A DNA stretch of 64,000 nt from Flectonema sp. DT1601 (GCA_964019425.1 OZ025843.1:186001-250000), one strand, 5' to 3'. Positions 1 to 9,803 are shown, counted from the first letter of the stretch. Numbers and translations are program-made. The notes: a model not told the origin generated them from the letters alone.

Positions 1-3000
1 ATGAGAGATAGCAGTAGATGAGTCTCCCAATAGTATTATTTTTTCCAGAACATCAGATCCAGAACAACACTCTATCAAGTCTGACCAATTCTTTTGATGC
101 TGTAAAGTTAATATCAACTTCGTAATTAAATTGTCAGTTTGAGATGGATCTGCAAAATTGAGAAGCTGACCAACACAAGCAGCCCAATTGAAATCTATAA
201 ACTCAAAGTGGTCAATCAATAATAATATTTCATCACTTTCGATCACAACTTCCATCAGAGACGCAGGTCCGAATTCTTCAAAAATTTCATCGCATTCTTT
301 TTTTGATAATTGGCTTAAGAATGAATTAACAATCTGCGGATTTGCTTTCACGGCATCAACCGCCTCTTTTAAAATGTTGATACCCTGTGACCTGATGTGA
401 GTTAGTAATTCTTGTTTTGATTTCTTAAAGATACTGATTATCAGATTCTCACCTGATATTATTTCATAGCCCGAACAGAATTCTGTCCAACCCTGACATA
501 TAGCAACATCAACAACAGCAACAGCTCCAAAAAGACACGACTCCTTGTGTGACTCAAGGTATTCTGTGATTGCGGGAACAGCAACAACATTCCAAGATAA
601 ACCAACTGATGTCACGTACACTGCTAGTTGGTCTAATATTTGAATTGGCAACACCCAAACAGGTGAACACCCACTGCTCTGTTCATACGATTTAATGAAT
701 GACATAACCTCAGTAGCATCGACAAACTCTTTTACGATTGACATTATCAAATCACGTTGATCACATAAACATGCTTGTCGAAAACAATAGTTGTATAATT
801 CCATAGTTAAGATCTGCTCCGGTACGATGTCTTTCTGGAGAAGTGTTTCCACGTAAAACTGTTGGTAATATTGACAGATGGCTTGTATTTGATTTTCAAT
901 GTTAGGATTTGAATATAGCAATTCAGAAGCTCCAAGTGTATCACCAGACTCGATCATAGTATGAATTTGCTGTGCCAATAAAGCTTCTTCTGTTAGAATG
1001 TTATCAACCACGGAAGTCCTCTCTGTTTTGGTTTCAATCTTTCGAAGACTCTTCGCGTGTTTTAAACCAATCTTTTCATCCTTATCCTTACACACATTTT
1101 TTGAATGTTTTTCCAACTGTTCATCTTGCCTCTGATCATACCAAGCAGCTACAGCTACCATTGAATAAAAAAAAACGTATAAGATTCCAACTGCTACCAA
1201 CGTTGGAATATTTTCTTCATCAATTTTAGTGTAGCTGTTCCAGTTTTCACTATTAAAGAGACGATGGAAGTTTGTTGACGGCAATACATCGTTTGCTACG
1301 AATACACCAATGGAACCTAATTTTGTCTTGTGTTTTACTTCAATTCGATATGTTTCCCTTGATGAAGATTCTTCTTTTCCGAGTACATTAACACGCCTTG
1401 ACGTTGATAGTGGATTTGAACACCGTGAATCAGAATTTTCAATTTCTGACACGTTTATTAATTGCAATAACTCCCTTGGCAGTGGAATATCAATCCGAGT
1501 ACTCCATCCTTGGTCAAAAGTTTTAGCAAACATATAACACGGATATGGTAAAAGTAGTCTTCTTGATATTTCACAAGGAACAGCGACTTCTGTTTCATTG
1601 TCTGTAGTAGCAAATCCAAAAACATCGTCGAACAAAGTCTCTGATTCATTTTTAGGAGTGAAAAGATTTTTTGAAATTTTTGTAACAATAACAAGAGAAT
1701 CGCTATTTGATGTGACGCGAGGACTTGATGTAGGACCCGCTGCAAAAAGTGTTATGTAAACACCATCAAAAATAACCTCACCAGCAGAGATCGATGTATT
1801 GCCAAGAAACGCTTCAGCTGCCATCTGAACAACACTGATTATATCGGCATCGGAATTGGTTGAATTTATACTGCTGAGTTGATCAATAACCCGTAATACT
1901 TGTGCGGCAGTACTGACACTGCTATTAACAGTAAGTACATCATAGAGAATATTTAGGTAGGGTTGCTCTCCTGAGGTTTTTGTTATTTCTGACAGGATTA
2001 AGTCTGTTTCAGAAGTTGTTATCTTTGAAACGAAATATGAGGTGCTCTGAACCGGTCCAATCCATTGACTGGTTTCAATATCATAAACACCACTGTGTAA
2101 ATATAAATAATTTCCTGAAATAACTGTTCCTATGGTTGACTCCTCTTGAATACCTACTAAAACAACGATCCATTCTGTTGAAGTGTCATTCATTGCATGA
2201 TTTGATAATGATATTACTGTTCTGTATCGAAGACTGCTGTTTTCAGTTAAACCCCAATCCGCATGTTTGATACTAATAATTTGAGAAGCGCTGATCTTCT
2301 CTTGTTTAGGTTCGATTGTTGCAAAATCAACAGCCAAAGTTGTTATGTTATAGAAGTCAAGCAGATTAGAGAAACAATCAAACACTGACATCCCCGCAAT
2401 AACAATTTCCGCTGTGTCATTTCCAACAGTAATTCTTGACGGACAGAGGTGTGATGTTCTTGTTTCAAATTTCACATTGCGACCCAATTGCAACCACAAT
2501 TCGTATAAAGCATCCGCTGCGGTTGCATTGAAGAACCTAACAACAGCTATCCGACCATCATACGATAAAGAAATATCATTAAAACTCTCAGATTCCATTC
2601 CCGATAAAAATGATAACGTATCTATCCAATCAGATATAGTTGCTGTAGACGACCCTTCAAGTAGAACAGAGAACAGAGAGACATCACCAGTCAGTAAGAC
2701 CGTAACAGATGTGGACATTGCAGCTGACTGATCCCATACTCGGAGAATCGAACTTGACATTTGAAATAATTTCTGAGATGAGTTATCAGACCACACAACT
2801 GACTGGATGGAATCTATACTGACCACCCCTCCAATATCACAAGGTATTTCATTAAATATATATCCGACGTCTGGTTCAGCAGTTGGAACTACTGTCGAGG
2901 GTATCTCACTCTCTGGAATACCAGTAAAAGGAACATGTGAAGGAGAACTACTACGAGGAGGTATCATTGTAGTTGGAGGGCTAACTGTAGACGGTAGTGG

Positions 3001-5136
3001 CGTTAGTCGAACAGAAACCGGTTGTGCAGTCGGTACAAAGGTCACAACAGGTCTAATAACTGTAGTCAGACTTACTGTTGGAGAATTCGATTCCACAATC
3101 CCCATCAGTGTTACAGTTTCTGTATTCGAAGGACTCGGCGTCGGCAAGACTGTCGGAACACTAGTCGGTGGCGTTGTTGGAATCGCAGTCGGGAGTGCTG
3201 TTGGAAGTGCCGTCGGAGATGCCGTCGGAACTGTCGTTGGATGTGCAGCTAGAACTGTCACAGTGAGTTGCTGATTAACTCGTGCAAGAGACAGACTTTT
3301 CGATAATGTTGATGATAGCGATGAGCTGAAGGTTGATGTCAGCGTTAGGCTAATCGTCTCTGTAAGAGATGAGCTCAACGTTGGTAGTACAGTCGAGCTG
3401 ATTGTCGATGAAAAGGATGAGCTCGCCGTTGGTAGTGGTGTAGAACTGATTGTCGATGAAAAAGATGAACTCAATGTTGGTAGTACCGTCGAGCTGATTG
3501 TCGATGAAAAGGATGAGCTCAATGTTGGTAGTACCGTTGAACTGATTGTCGATGAAAAGGATGAGCTCGCCGTTGGTAGTGGTGTAGAACTGATTGTCGA
3601 TGAAAAAGATGAACTCAATGTTGGTAGTACCGTCGAGCTGATTGTCGATGAAAAGGATGAGCTCAATGTTGGTAGTACTGTTGAACTGATTGTCGATGAA
3701 AAGGATGAGCTCGCCGTTGGTAGTGGTGTAGAACTGATTGTCGATGAAAAAGATGAACTCAATGTTGGTAGTACCGTCGAGCTGATTGTCGATGAAAAGG
3801 AAGAACTCAACGTTGGTAGTGGTGTGGAACTGATAGTCGATGAAGAGGATGAGCTCGCCGTCGGTTGTAGTGTCGAGCTGATTGTCGATGAAAGGGATGA
3901 GCTCGGAGTTGGTAGTCGTGTGGAACTGATTGTCGATGAAAAAGATGAACTCAACGTTGATTGTAGTGTCGAGCTGATTGTCGATGAAAAGGAAGAACTC
4001 AACGTTGGTAGTGGTGTGGAACTGATAGTTGATGAAGAGGATGAGCTCGCCGTCGGTTGTAGTGTCGAGCTGATTGTCGATGAAAGGGATGAGCTCGGAG
4101 TTGGTAGTCGTGTGGAACTGATTGTCGATGAAAAAGATGAACTCAACGTTGATTGTAGTGTCGAGCTGATTGTCGATGAAAAGGAAGAACTCAACGTTGG
4201 TAGTGGTGTGGAACTGATAGTCGATGAAGAGGATGAGCTCGCCGTCGGTTGTAGTGTCGAGCTGATTGTCGATGAAAGGGATGAGCTCGGAGTTGGTAGT
4301 CGTGTGGAACTGATTGTCGATGAAAAAGATGAACTCAACGTTGATTGTAGTGTCAAGCTGATTGTCGATGAAAAGGAAGAACTCAACGTTGGTAGTGGTG
4401 TGGAACTGATAGTCGATGAAGAGGATGAGCTCGGAGTTGGTAATGTCGAGCTGAGTGTCGATGAAAAAGATGAGCTCAATGTTGGTAGCGCCGAGCTGAT
4501 TGTCGATGAGGGGGATGAACTCGAGGTCGGTACTGGTGTCAATGTAAGTGTTTCGCTAAATGATTGTGTTGTGCTCAATGTCGATGATAATGTTGTGCTT
4601 GGCGTCGATGGTGCTAGGCTGAATGTAAAACTAACAACACTGGTCGGCGTTGCCGTCACTGTTGAAGTATAAAAGTAATCACCAAAAGCATAACAAGTGT
4701 GGAAACCACAATTATAACTACTACACACATAAGTAGGAGTACCAACTCCAGAATACGATACTTTAGAATTGAGGGAAACGATTGAATCTGACGGATTAAC
4801 AAGAACATAACATCTATCGACAAAATTAGTATGCTTCCACTGAGATCCAACAGCTCCTGCATAAGAAGCTCCCGCCGTCACGCATTGAGCGGCAGTTGTT
4901 GGATCGCCTAGAATATAGTACGAGAATCGAACCCTGTATGCATCAAGACATCCACCAACACCAAGATATGAATATGATCGACACCAATAATCAACTAGAA
5001 TATATCCGTAACTGCAGGTTAAACAATCTCCATACTGAGTAGAACATGATGAACAACCAGTTTTACAAGTCGTACTTGTTGCAAAAACATCAAGTACCAG
5101 TTGCAATAATATTAAGACACTCCATAGTGTCAGCAT
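1..5136 (-). CDS. Giant mucin-like single-pass membrane protein, 3' end beyond window
   Basis: One uninterrupted frame runs from an ATG at 5136 to the window edge (1712 codons, no stop), so the C-terminus is missing. Residues 1-19 form a signal peptide (MLTLWSVLILLQLVLDVFA). Residues 20-55 follow a furin-like pattern (CxxGCxxC...CxxC...GY). About 190-610 is a Ser/Thr-rich stalk of 16-residue repeats, followed by a Thr/Pro-rich stretch to about 760. A folded-looking ectodomain follows to 1310, then one hydrophobic segment (about 1311-1332, TLVAVGILYVFFYSMVAVAA), then a charged helical cytoplasmic region of at least 380 residues. I see a signal peptide, a probably O-glycosylated stalk and a membrane anchor, so I infer a cell-surface protein. 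The ectodomain-TM junction faintly recalls REJ/polycystin-like proteins, but I cannot assign a family. An AG sits about 10 nt before the ATG (ACATGATCAG). Confidence 0.85.
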   Translation of the reverse strand, partial: MLTLWSVLILLQLVLDVFATSTTCKTGCSSCSTQYGDCLTCSYGYILVDYWCRSYSYLGVGGCLDAYRVRFSYYILGDPTTAAQCVTAGASYAGAVGSQWKHTNFVDRCYVLVNPSDSIVSLNSKVSYSGVGTPTYVCSSYNCGFHTCYAFGDYFYTSTVTATPTSVVSFTFSLAPSTPSTTLSSTLSTTQSFSETLTLTPVPTSSSSPSSTISSALPTLSSSFSSTLSSTLPTPSSSSSSTISSTPLPTLSSSFSSTISLTLQSTLSSSFSSTISSTRLPTPSSSLSSTISSTLQPTASSSSSSTISSTPLPTLSSSFSSTISSTLQSTLSSSFSSTISSTRLPTPSSSLSSTISSTLQPTASSSSSSTISSTPLPTLSSSFSSTISSTLQSTLSSSFSSTISSTRLPTPSSSLSSTISSTLQPTASSSSSSTISSTPLPTLSSSFSSTISSTVLPTLSSSFSSTISSTPLPTASSSFSSTISSTVLPTLSSSFSSTISSTVLPTLSSSFSSTISSTPLPTASSSFSSTISSTVLPTLSSSFSSTISSTVLPTLSSSFSSTISSTPLPTASSSFSSTISSTVLPTLSSSLTETISLTLTSTFSSSLSSTLSKSLSLARVNQQLTVTVLAAHPTTVPTASPTALPTALPTAIPTTPPTSVPTVLPTPSPSNTETVTLMGIVESNSPTVSLTTVIRPVVTFVPTAQPVSVRLTPLPSTVSPPTTMIPPRSSSPSHVPFTGIPESEIPSTVVPTAEPDVGYIFNEIPCDIGGVVSIDSIQSVVWSDNSSQKLFQMSSSILRVWDQSAAMSTSVTVLLTGDVSLFSVLLEGSSTATISDWIDTLSFLSGMESESFNDISLSYDGRIAVVRFFNATAADALYELWLQLGRNVKFETRTSHLCPSRITVGNDTAEIVIAGMSVFDCFSNLLDFYNITTLAVDFATIEPKQEKISASQIISIKHADWGLTENSSLRYRTVISLSNHAMNDTSTEWIVVLVGIQEESTIGTVISGNYLYLHSGVYDIETSQWIGPVQSTSYFVSKITTSETDLILSEITKTSGEQPYLNILYDVLTVNSSVSTAAQVLRVIDQLSSINSTNSDADIISVVQMAAEAFLGNTSISAGEVIFDGVYITLFAAGPTSSPRVTSNSDSLVIVTKISKNLFTPKNESETLFDDVFGFATTDNETEVAVPCEISRRLLLPYPCYMFAKTFDQGWSTRIDIPLPRELLQLINVSEIENSDSRCSNPLSTSRRVNVLGKEESSSRETYRIEVKHKTKLGSIGVFVANDVLPSTNFHRLFNSENWNSYTKIDEENIPTLVAVGILYVFFYSMVAVAAWYDQRQDEQLEKHSKNVCKDKDEKIGLKHAKSLRKIETKTERTSVVDNILTEEALLAQQIHTMIESGDTLGASELLYSNPNIENQIQAICQYYQQFYVETLLQKDIVPEQILTMELYNYCFRQACLCDQRDLIMSIVKEFVDATEVMSFIKSYEQSSGCSPVWVLPIQILDQLAVYVTSVGLSWNVVAVPAITEYLESHKESCLFGAVAVVDVAICQGWTEFCSGYEIISGENLIISIFKKSKQELLTHIRSQGINILKEAVDAVKANPQIVNSFLSQLSKKECDEIFEEFGPASLMEVVIESDEILLLIDHFEFIDFNWAACVGQLLNFADPSQTDNLITKLILTLQHQKNWSDLIECCSGSDVLEKIILLGDSSTAISH
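3330..4560 (-). repeat. 48-bp coding tandem repeat with higher-order structure
   Basis: About 24 copies of a 48-bp unit encode a 16-residue Ser/Thr-rich motif (LSSSFSSTISSTVLPT and variants) in the large surface protein. The left part is arranged as 144-bp blocks of three units. The right part (about 3820-4410) is arranged as 192-bp blocks of four units, present three times almost unchanged. All periods are multiples of three, so the frame is kept. The opposite strand is also open here (an acidic ELIVDEKDEL-like shadow), which is a by-product of the repeat. Confidence 0.9.
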
Positions 5137-5265
5137 TTATATTTTCTGATCATGTTAAACAGAAATAAGAGGATAAAAAAGTACTGTGTAAATTTATATT
5201 AAAAAATTATCACTAACTCAAACTGAGAAGAAGAAAAGAGAGAGAGAAAAAAAAGAAAAAAAAAA

Positions 5266-5402
5266 GAGCAAAGTCTATCATCACATATATCATGCATCGC
5301 TAACAGCAAATTATTAAGCATTGGGGTCGAGGCAAAAAAAAACAATATAAGTAGACTTTGCGATCATTTTTTTTTTTTTTTTTTTAAAGGATAGTTGGGG
5401 GG
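5266..5402 (+). repeat. Hairpin-ended element, copy 1
   Basis: A perfect 10-bp inverted repeat (GCAAAGTCTA at 5268, TAGACTTTGC ending at 5361) bounds a 94-nt segment, followed within 5 nt by a run of about 19 T. A second copy lies at 5967-6108 with the same arms and T run. The closing stem plus T run would suit a Pol III small RNA, or it may be a small inverted-repeat transposon remnant. I did not recognise it as tRNA, 5S, U6 or SL RNA. Confidence 0.5.
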
Positions 5403-5966
5403 TTAATTGTTCGAGTTTGTACGTAAAATACAAATGTATTGTATCATAAACAACATAACGATAATTTAACATTAGTTCTGAGATACAGTGACTAAATAAT
5501 TGGGGGGAGATGTATGTTCGATTTTGTAAAAATTACAACTGTGTTGTATCATAAAAACATAAACATAATTTAACATTAGTTTTAAATATAGTGAACTATG
5601 GTGATGCTTAACTTAGCCTTTTAAAGTAACTATTTAGGTTTCGAGAGTAATCCATATACCTCTTACCTCTATTCTCTCATCATCAGTTATGGTGTGGAAG
5701 TAAGTCAGTCAAACGTTGAGACTGAGTCATTCCAGTTTGCAGGACTGGAATGTAGTTATTTTAAGTTTCATGTTCATAATAAAAAAACATATTATTTATT
5801 GGTACTAGTTCGTAGCACACCATTAGTGGAGCACTTTTCTACAATGTTCTGAGATACAGTTGACTAAATAGTTGGGGGGGCCAACTTGATACTAATATTA
5901 AATGGAAAGCAACTTGAAACTGGCAAAAACGAGAACAGGAGGGGATGTATGTTCGATTTTGTAAAA

Positions 5967-6108
5967 AGAGCAAAGTCTATCATCACATTATGTCATGCAT
6001 CGCTAACAGCAAATTATTAAGCATTAGGAGCCGAGGCAAAAAAAAAACAATATAAGTAGACTTTGCGATCTTTTTTTTTTTTTTTTTTTAAGGATGGTTG
6101 GGGGGGGA
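5967..6108 (+). repeat. Hairpin-ended element, copy 2
   Basis: The same 10-bp arms occur at 5970-5979 and 6057-6066 (97 nt overall), followed by GATC and a run of about 19 T. Compared with copy 1, most differences lie in the loop (CATATATCATGC versus CATTATGTCATGC, GGGGTCGAGG versus GGAGCCGAGG). Similarity continues past the T run into GGATGGTTGGGGG, so the duplicated block is longer than the hairpin. Confidence 0.5.
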
Positions 6109-6586
6109 CGCAGTTTAGGCGGACATTTTTTTTAGAATGTGAACTAAACTATAGTGAATATAAAAAAAAAAAAAAAGATCGATTCACCGGAAAACTAAAA
6201 CACTCAAGAAGAATCTATCCTTATACAATAACAAATTAAAACTAACACCAACACATGAATTAGTTTTTTTGAATAGACAAAAAAACATCAAAGTGTTTAC
6301 ACATAAAGTATTAAAGTCATTATCATTCTCTATTTAAAAAGGATATGACTGCCTTAGTATTTTGATTTATTTTTTTAGATTGGGGAAAACTCGACTAATC
6401 CAAAAAAAAAGGGCAAAAAAAAAGAAAATATACATTAACTCTCACTCACAGCTAATATACTTATTGTTTTATCTGTAAGTCACATCTCTTGGAAATGGTC
6501 TTCTCCAAGGATATTTTTTTTTTTTTTTTTTTTTTTTTTCGTAAGTAAAAAAAATGAGAGGAGAAAAAAAATAAATAAGTATTGAT

Positions 6587-6895
6587 TTAATAGTACTTTG
6601 TAGCGATGGCGAGGCAATACATGGTAACTCCATGAGGATTTTGAATCTGTGTGTGGACCTGAAGGTCATCGTCAGACATTAGACAGTAGTGTACTTTAAC
6701 ACATCCGCTTCCTTGAGCGACCGCTTCAGCCAGTACACATATTTTATATCCATCTTGTTTGAGAATATCAAACACTTCTGTCTGAGCAGTCTTCGCCCAT
6801 TCCGTAGCTAACGAATCACACCATTCACTATCTCCTACAGCTCTGGTTAAAATCTCATCTATTTGTTTTTTCTTGACATCAGCATCGTAACCCAT
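6587..6895 (-). CDS. Tctex1-family dynein light chain
   Basis: This encodes 102 residues, close to the usual size of DYNLT proteins (about 110). Known role of the family: a homodimeric light chain at the base of dynein intermediate chains, in cytoplasmic or ciliary dyneins. The Tctex1 fold signature is visible: an N-terminal helix pair containing EWAKTAQTEVFDIL, then the beta strand YKICVLAEAVAQGSG, then VHYCLMSDDDLQVHT and a final MYCLAIA strand. I chose the ATG at 6895 (MGYDADVKKK) because the 31 residues in frame before it are only a hydrophobic translation of AT-rich leader. A good AG acceptor (CAAATACAG) also lies 16 nt upstream. The 5' end was duplicated to 7297-7571. Which dynein it serves cannot be told. 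Confidence 0.8.
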   Translation of the reverse strand: MGYDADVKKKQIDEILTRAVGDSEWCDSLATEWAKTAQTEVFDILKQDGYKICVLAEAVAQGSGCVKVHYCLMSDDDLQVHTQIQNPHGVTMYCLAIATKYY

Positions 6896-7151
6896 TGTGA
6901 GCGTGTGGAGACTGTATTTGATATATAAAAAGAAAAAAAGGAAATATATAAATAATAACAAAACACTCAAATAGATTAGTCCAAACAATCAGTAACAATA
7001 TTCCTCGTGTAAATAACAGCGTGATTAGTGAGGTCACTTCTCATACACTTATTCCTTTTGTGTTGTTTTTTTACTACTAGGTTACGTAAGGAAATTTCGT
7101 GAGATCCCTCCGTAGCATTACTGGACACTCAACTTTTTCTGTTGTGTGAAA
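6876..7151. repeat. Direct duplication around the dynein light chain 5' end, copy A
   Basis: About 275 bp covering the first six codons, leader and upstream spacer of the dynein light chain gene. It is repeated almost perfectly at 7297-7571. The two copies are separated by a roughly 100-bp dispersed element plus about 40 bp of other sequence. Confidence 0.85.
6912..6930 (-). promoter_or_regulatory. Candidate splice acceptor before the dynein light chain ATG
   Basis: On the minus strand TATATATCAAATACAG ends 16 nt before the ATG and follows a T-rich stretch. It resembles the internal intron acceptors of neighbouring genes. It could take a spliced leader or end a 5'UTR intron. Confidence 0.45.
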
Positions 7152-7153
7152 AT

Positions 7154-7256
7154 ATAATTGAGCCTTTTAATCTTGTTCGGCGGTAATTCCTGAGGGGGTG
7201 AAGTATAACAAGGGTTGAAGAATCACTTGAATAGGGCTTGGCACTGCTCGTCAGAA
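7154..7256. repeat. Dispersed 100-bp element, copy 1
   Basis: This runs from ATAATTGAGCC to CTCGTCAGAA. It is shared with 30969-31069 and differs by one 3-bp indel (CGG) and a few substitutions. There is no coding frame of note. In both places it lies between direct copies of the surrounding DNA. The nature of the element is unknown. Confidence 0.8.
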
Positions 7257-7296
7257 ATCAGAAAACCCTTTACAAACACACACAAAACGTTGTCGC

Positions 7297-7571
7297 ACAT
7301 CAGTATCGTAACCCATTGTGAGCGTGTGGAGACTGTATTTGATATATAAAAAGAAAAAAAGGAAATATATAAATAATAACAAAACACTCAAATAGATTAG
7401 TCCAAACAATCAGTAACAATATTCCTCGTGTAAATAACAGTGTGATTAGTGAGGTCACTTCTCATACACTTATTCCTTTTGTGTTGTTTTTTCACTACTA
7501 GGCTACGTAAGGAAATTTCGTGAGATCCCTCCGTAGCATTACTGGACACTCAACTTTTTCTGTTGTGTGAA
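7297..7571. pseudogene. Duplicated 5' end of the dynein light chain gene, copy B
   Basis: It repeats the upstream spacer, acceptor and start of the dynein light chain gene. Its ATG opens MGYDTDV and then departs into unrelated sequence with a stop about 20 codons on, so it cannot make a light chain. It could still serve as an extra transcript 5' end. Confidence 0.7.
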
Positions 7572-7962
7572 AAAAGAAAAAAAAAAAAAAAAAAAAAACA
7601 GGAAAGAGAAGGGGGAAAAGTAAAAACAATAATTGTGTTCTTCAGGAGGAGGAGTAAGTTGGCAACTTATTTAGACATACTAATAAATTGCAAAAAAGTT
7701 TTTTTTTTTTTTTTTTGAAACTGTAAAGCTTCGTCACACGCGCATCGCAAAAGAAAGAAAAAAAAACAGCGCCTTCACCACTCTCAATCAGCAACAAATG
7801 TAACTACATATCAAATGACATCCACCACTTACTGGTGTGGGGAACGACAGTTAAATTATATTACCGTTTCATATGCAGACACGACCATGTCTTTTGAATC
7901 AACGCATTTCACGTTGATATGATAAGAAGAAGTAAAAGAGGAAAACGAAGCCCCACGAGCGG
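7572..7962. other. Spacer, no gene seen
   Basis: AT-rich spacer between the duplicated 5' segment and the stop of the EF-hand-like gene. It contains A and T runs (about 7573-7598 and 7700-7716). I see no coding or RNA signal. Confidence 0.6.
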
Positions 7963-9114
7963 CTATGTTTCAATAGCCTGATGTACTCTGGGAGCCCTGG
8001 TGTCTAAACCAGAGGAAGGTGGTTGAGGACAACGTGTCTGTTGTTGTTGTTGTTGCTGCTGCTGCTGCTGCTGCTTGGCTTTACGACGTGAGGAAGATAT
8101 TTGAGTTCTCCTTCCGATTTTGATTTTCGGAGTTCTCTTTGTTCGTAATTCTTGCATCACCCTTTTTCGATCGTAAGTGTCATGCAGGGATGCCGGCCAT
8201 TGCAGTGTGTTAGACGTTCCATCAATGTTGCCTCCAATGGTCGCCCTGCTACTTTTATTTTTTAGATACTCAGGTCCGAACTGATTAAGAAAATGTTGAA
8301 TGTTTATTCTTCCTTTCTTTCTTCCTGGATCAAGTGATTGTATCAGCGCGATCACTTCATATTCAGGAACTTGAAATTTATCCATCATTGGCACAGCCCT
8401 AAGAAACTCTTTGTGATTTAACCAGATTCCATCTTTTGAATATTTTTTTAACTTATCTTCGAGGGCTACTTTTCGTTGAGTATGAAAATCTTGAATTATA
8501 GTCGTCATTTGGTCAGCGTCACTGGTGACTGCAAACGGTGGCCCATCATATTCATATCCAAGTGGTGTCTTAACCGACCCAGTCGTGGCTTTTTGAATCG
8601 TTGGGTCCATAATACCTGCTGCCCTGTATCTGGTTTGATTAAGTTTCGGTATAATTCTCTCTTGAATACTGTTTAATAAATCTTGTAATTTAACTTCTGA
8701 ACCTCCACCTGTTATCGAAGTTACAACAGCAGTAACAACTGGTGTGTCTCTAGGGCTTAGTGTTAGTACTGACATTATTCCTTTTACGACTACGTTTATA
8801 GGGAGAGATCCGGTACGTTGGATGTCGTATTTTCGATAAAGTCGTCTGATGTCGGAGGCGTTTTCACATAATAATATTCTAACAACGTCTTCACTTCCTT
8901 TCGCATTGTTGTGATGGGTACCTCCAAATTTTTGTGTTACAATATTTGGTCTTGTTTTTCCATGGAGCTGTGGTGTCGCTTCACACAAAGCACTACTAAC
9001 AACAGGTATTTCTCTTGAAGGCTGCTCTGGTTGCTGTGGTTGTTAATTTTTATTTTTATTTTTGATAATTTTAATATAACAAATACAAACCTTTATTAGA
9101 GGTAGTTCGCTCAT
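7963..9114 (-). CDS. EF-hand-like protein with poly-Gln tract, one intron
   Basis: Exon 1 (9114-9091) gives MSELPLIK. A 57-nt intron (9090-9034, GTTTGT...CCACAG) follows, and exon 2 (9033-7963) continues in frame, for 364 residues in all. There is no ATG near the start of exon 2, which supports the short first exon. Degenerate EF-hand-like helices are visible: IRRLYRKYDIQRTGSL near residue 70, and KEFLRAVPMM with SLDPGRKKGRINIQHFL near 220-260. Canonical calcium loops are not evident, so calcium binding is doubtful. The C-terminus is basic with a run of 12 Gln. It lies between a dynein light chain and a coiled-coil protein. A flagellar or cytoskeletal role is conceivable but unproven. Confidence 0.75.
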
Positions 9115-9551
9115 GTTTTTTTTTTTTTTTTTTTTTTCTTTGAAGTCTTTTTTTTACGCAATCACAATTAGCATGGCATTTTTAATCTTTTTTGTGAAAT
9201 ATAAAATAAAATTTATCCGCTGACTCTCTACCGTGATAATCAAACTGCTGCTGTCTTTAATAATTTCGGTAGGTTGCGAGGAAACTGTTGAAAAAATAGT
9301 GAGTTTTGTAGTTTGATGTTGTTTTTGTTATCTCTCCGAAGTTATTCATTCTAATAAAGAAAAAGGAAAAACAGAAAAAAATAAAAAAAAAGAGAGCTCG
9401 CAAGCTCACTCTTATTCAAAGATATCTATATAAAAAAATAATAATAATAATAATAATAATAAAACTCAAACAGTTTTCACAGATTTGTTGACAACTTAAT
9501 GAGTTTTATTTTATTTCTTTACAAAAAGAAAAAACCAGAAATTATGGTTTC

Positions 9552-9596
<45 letters not shown>

Positions 9597-9803
9597 CTGC
9601 TTTTTTTGGCTTCAATCCATTTCTTAAAAAGAATGGATGAATGGATATAAACATAAAAACGAATCACAACCTGATTGGTACAAAAATGAAACAGTGTCAT
9701 CTTACTCGTGATCGAGAAGCAATTGATACCAACATAATTCTGACTCTATATAAACAAGTAGTTTATATCTATCAAGGAAAGAAAGATTCTACCGAAAAAA
9801 AGG
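9115..9803. other. Spacer, no gene seen
   Basis: AT-rich spacer between the EF-hand-like gene and the PH-PDZ-PH coiled-coil gene. It has a T run at about 9116-9137, an (ATA)n stretch near 9437-9462 and an unbroken A run of more than 35 near 9558-9594. Short open frames here look like noise. Confidence 0.6.

Larger units (their letters stand above)
5137..6586. other. Long spacer with nested duplications, no gene seen
   Basis: There is no credible coding frame in these 1.45 kb. The spacer holds long T and A runs and several imperfect duplications. A segment with a hairpin-forming end occurs at 5266-5402 and 5967-6108. A stretch around 5440-5500 (TTGTATCATAAA, TTTAACATTAGTT, CTGAGATACAG) recurs around 5540-5590 and 5848-5880. 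The sequence at 5880-5930 (AACTTGATAC, AAAGCAACTTGAAA, ACTGGC) resembles 29491-29545 near the 195-aa gene. It would be the upstream spacer of the large surface-protein gene. Confidence 0.7.

Noticed and set aside
3824-4672. 282-codon acidic plus-strand frame
   Set aside because: Antisense of the Ser/Thr repeat in the giant surface protein, whose frame is far longer and has a signal peptide.
5266-5402. Spliced-leader RNA gene
   Set aside because: No convincing donor GT at a leader-like distance and no Sm-type site could be seen on either strand. Left as an unassigned structured element.
7154-7256. Hammerhead ribozyme in the dispersed element (CTGACGAG on the minus strand)
   Set aside because: The second conserved core (GAAA) and the expected stems are not in place.
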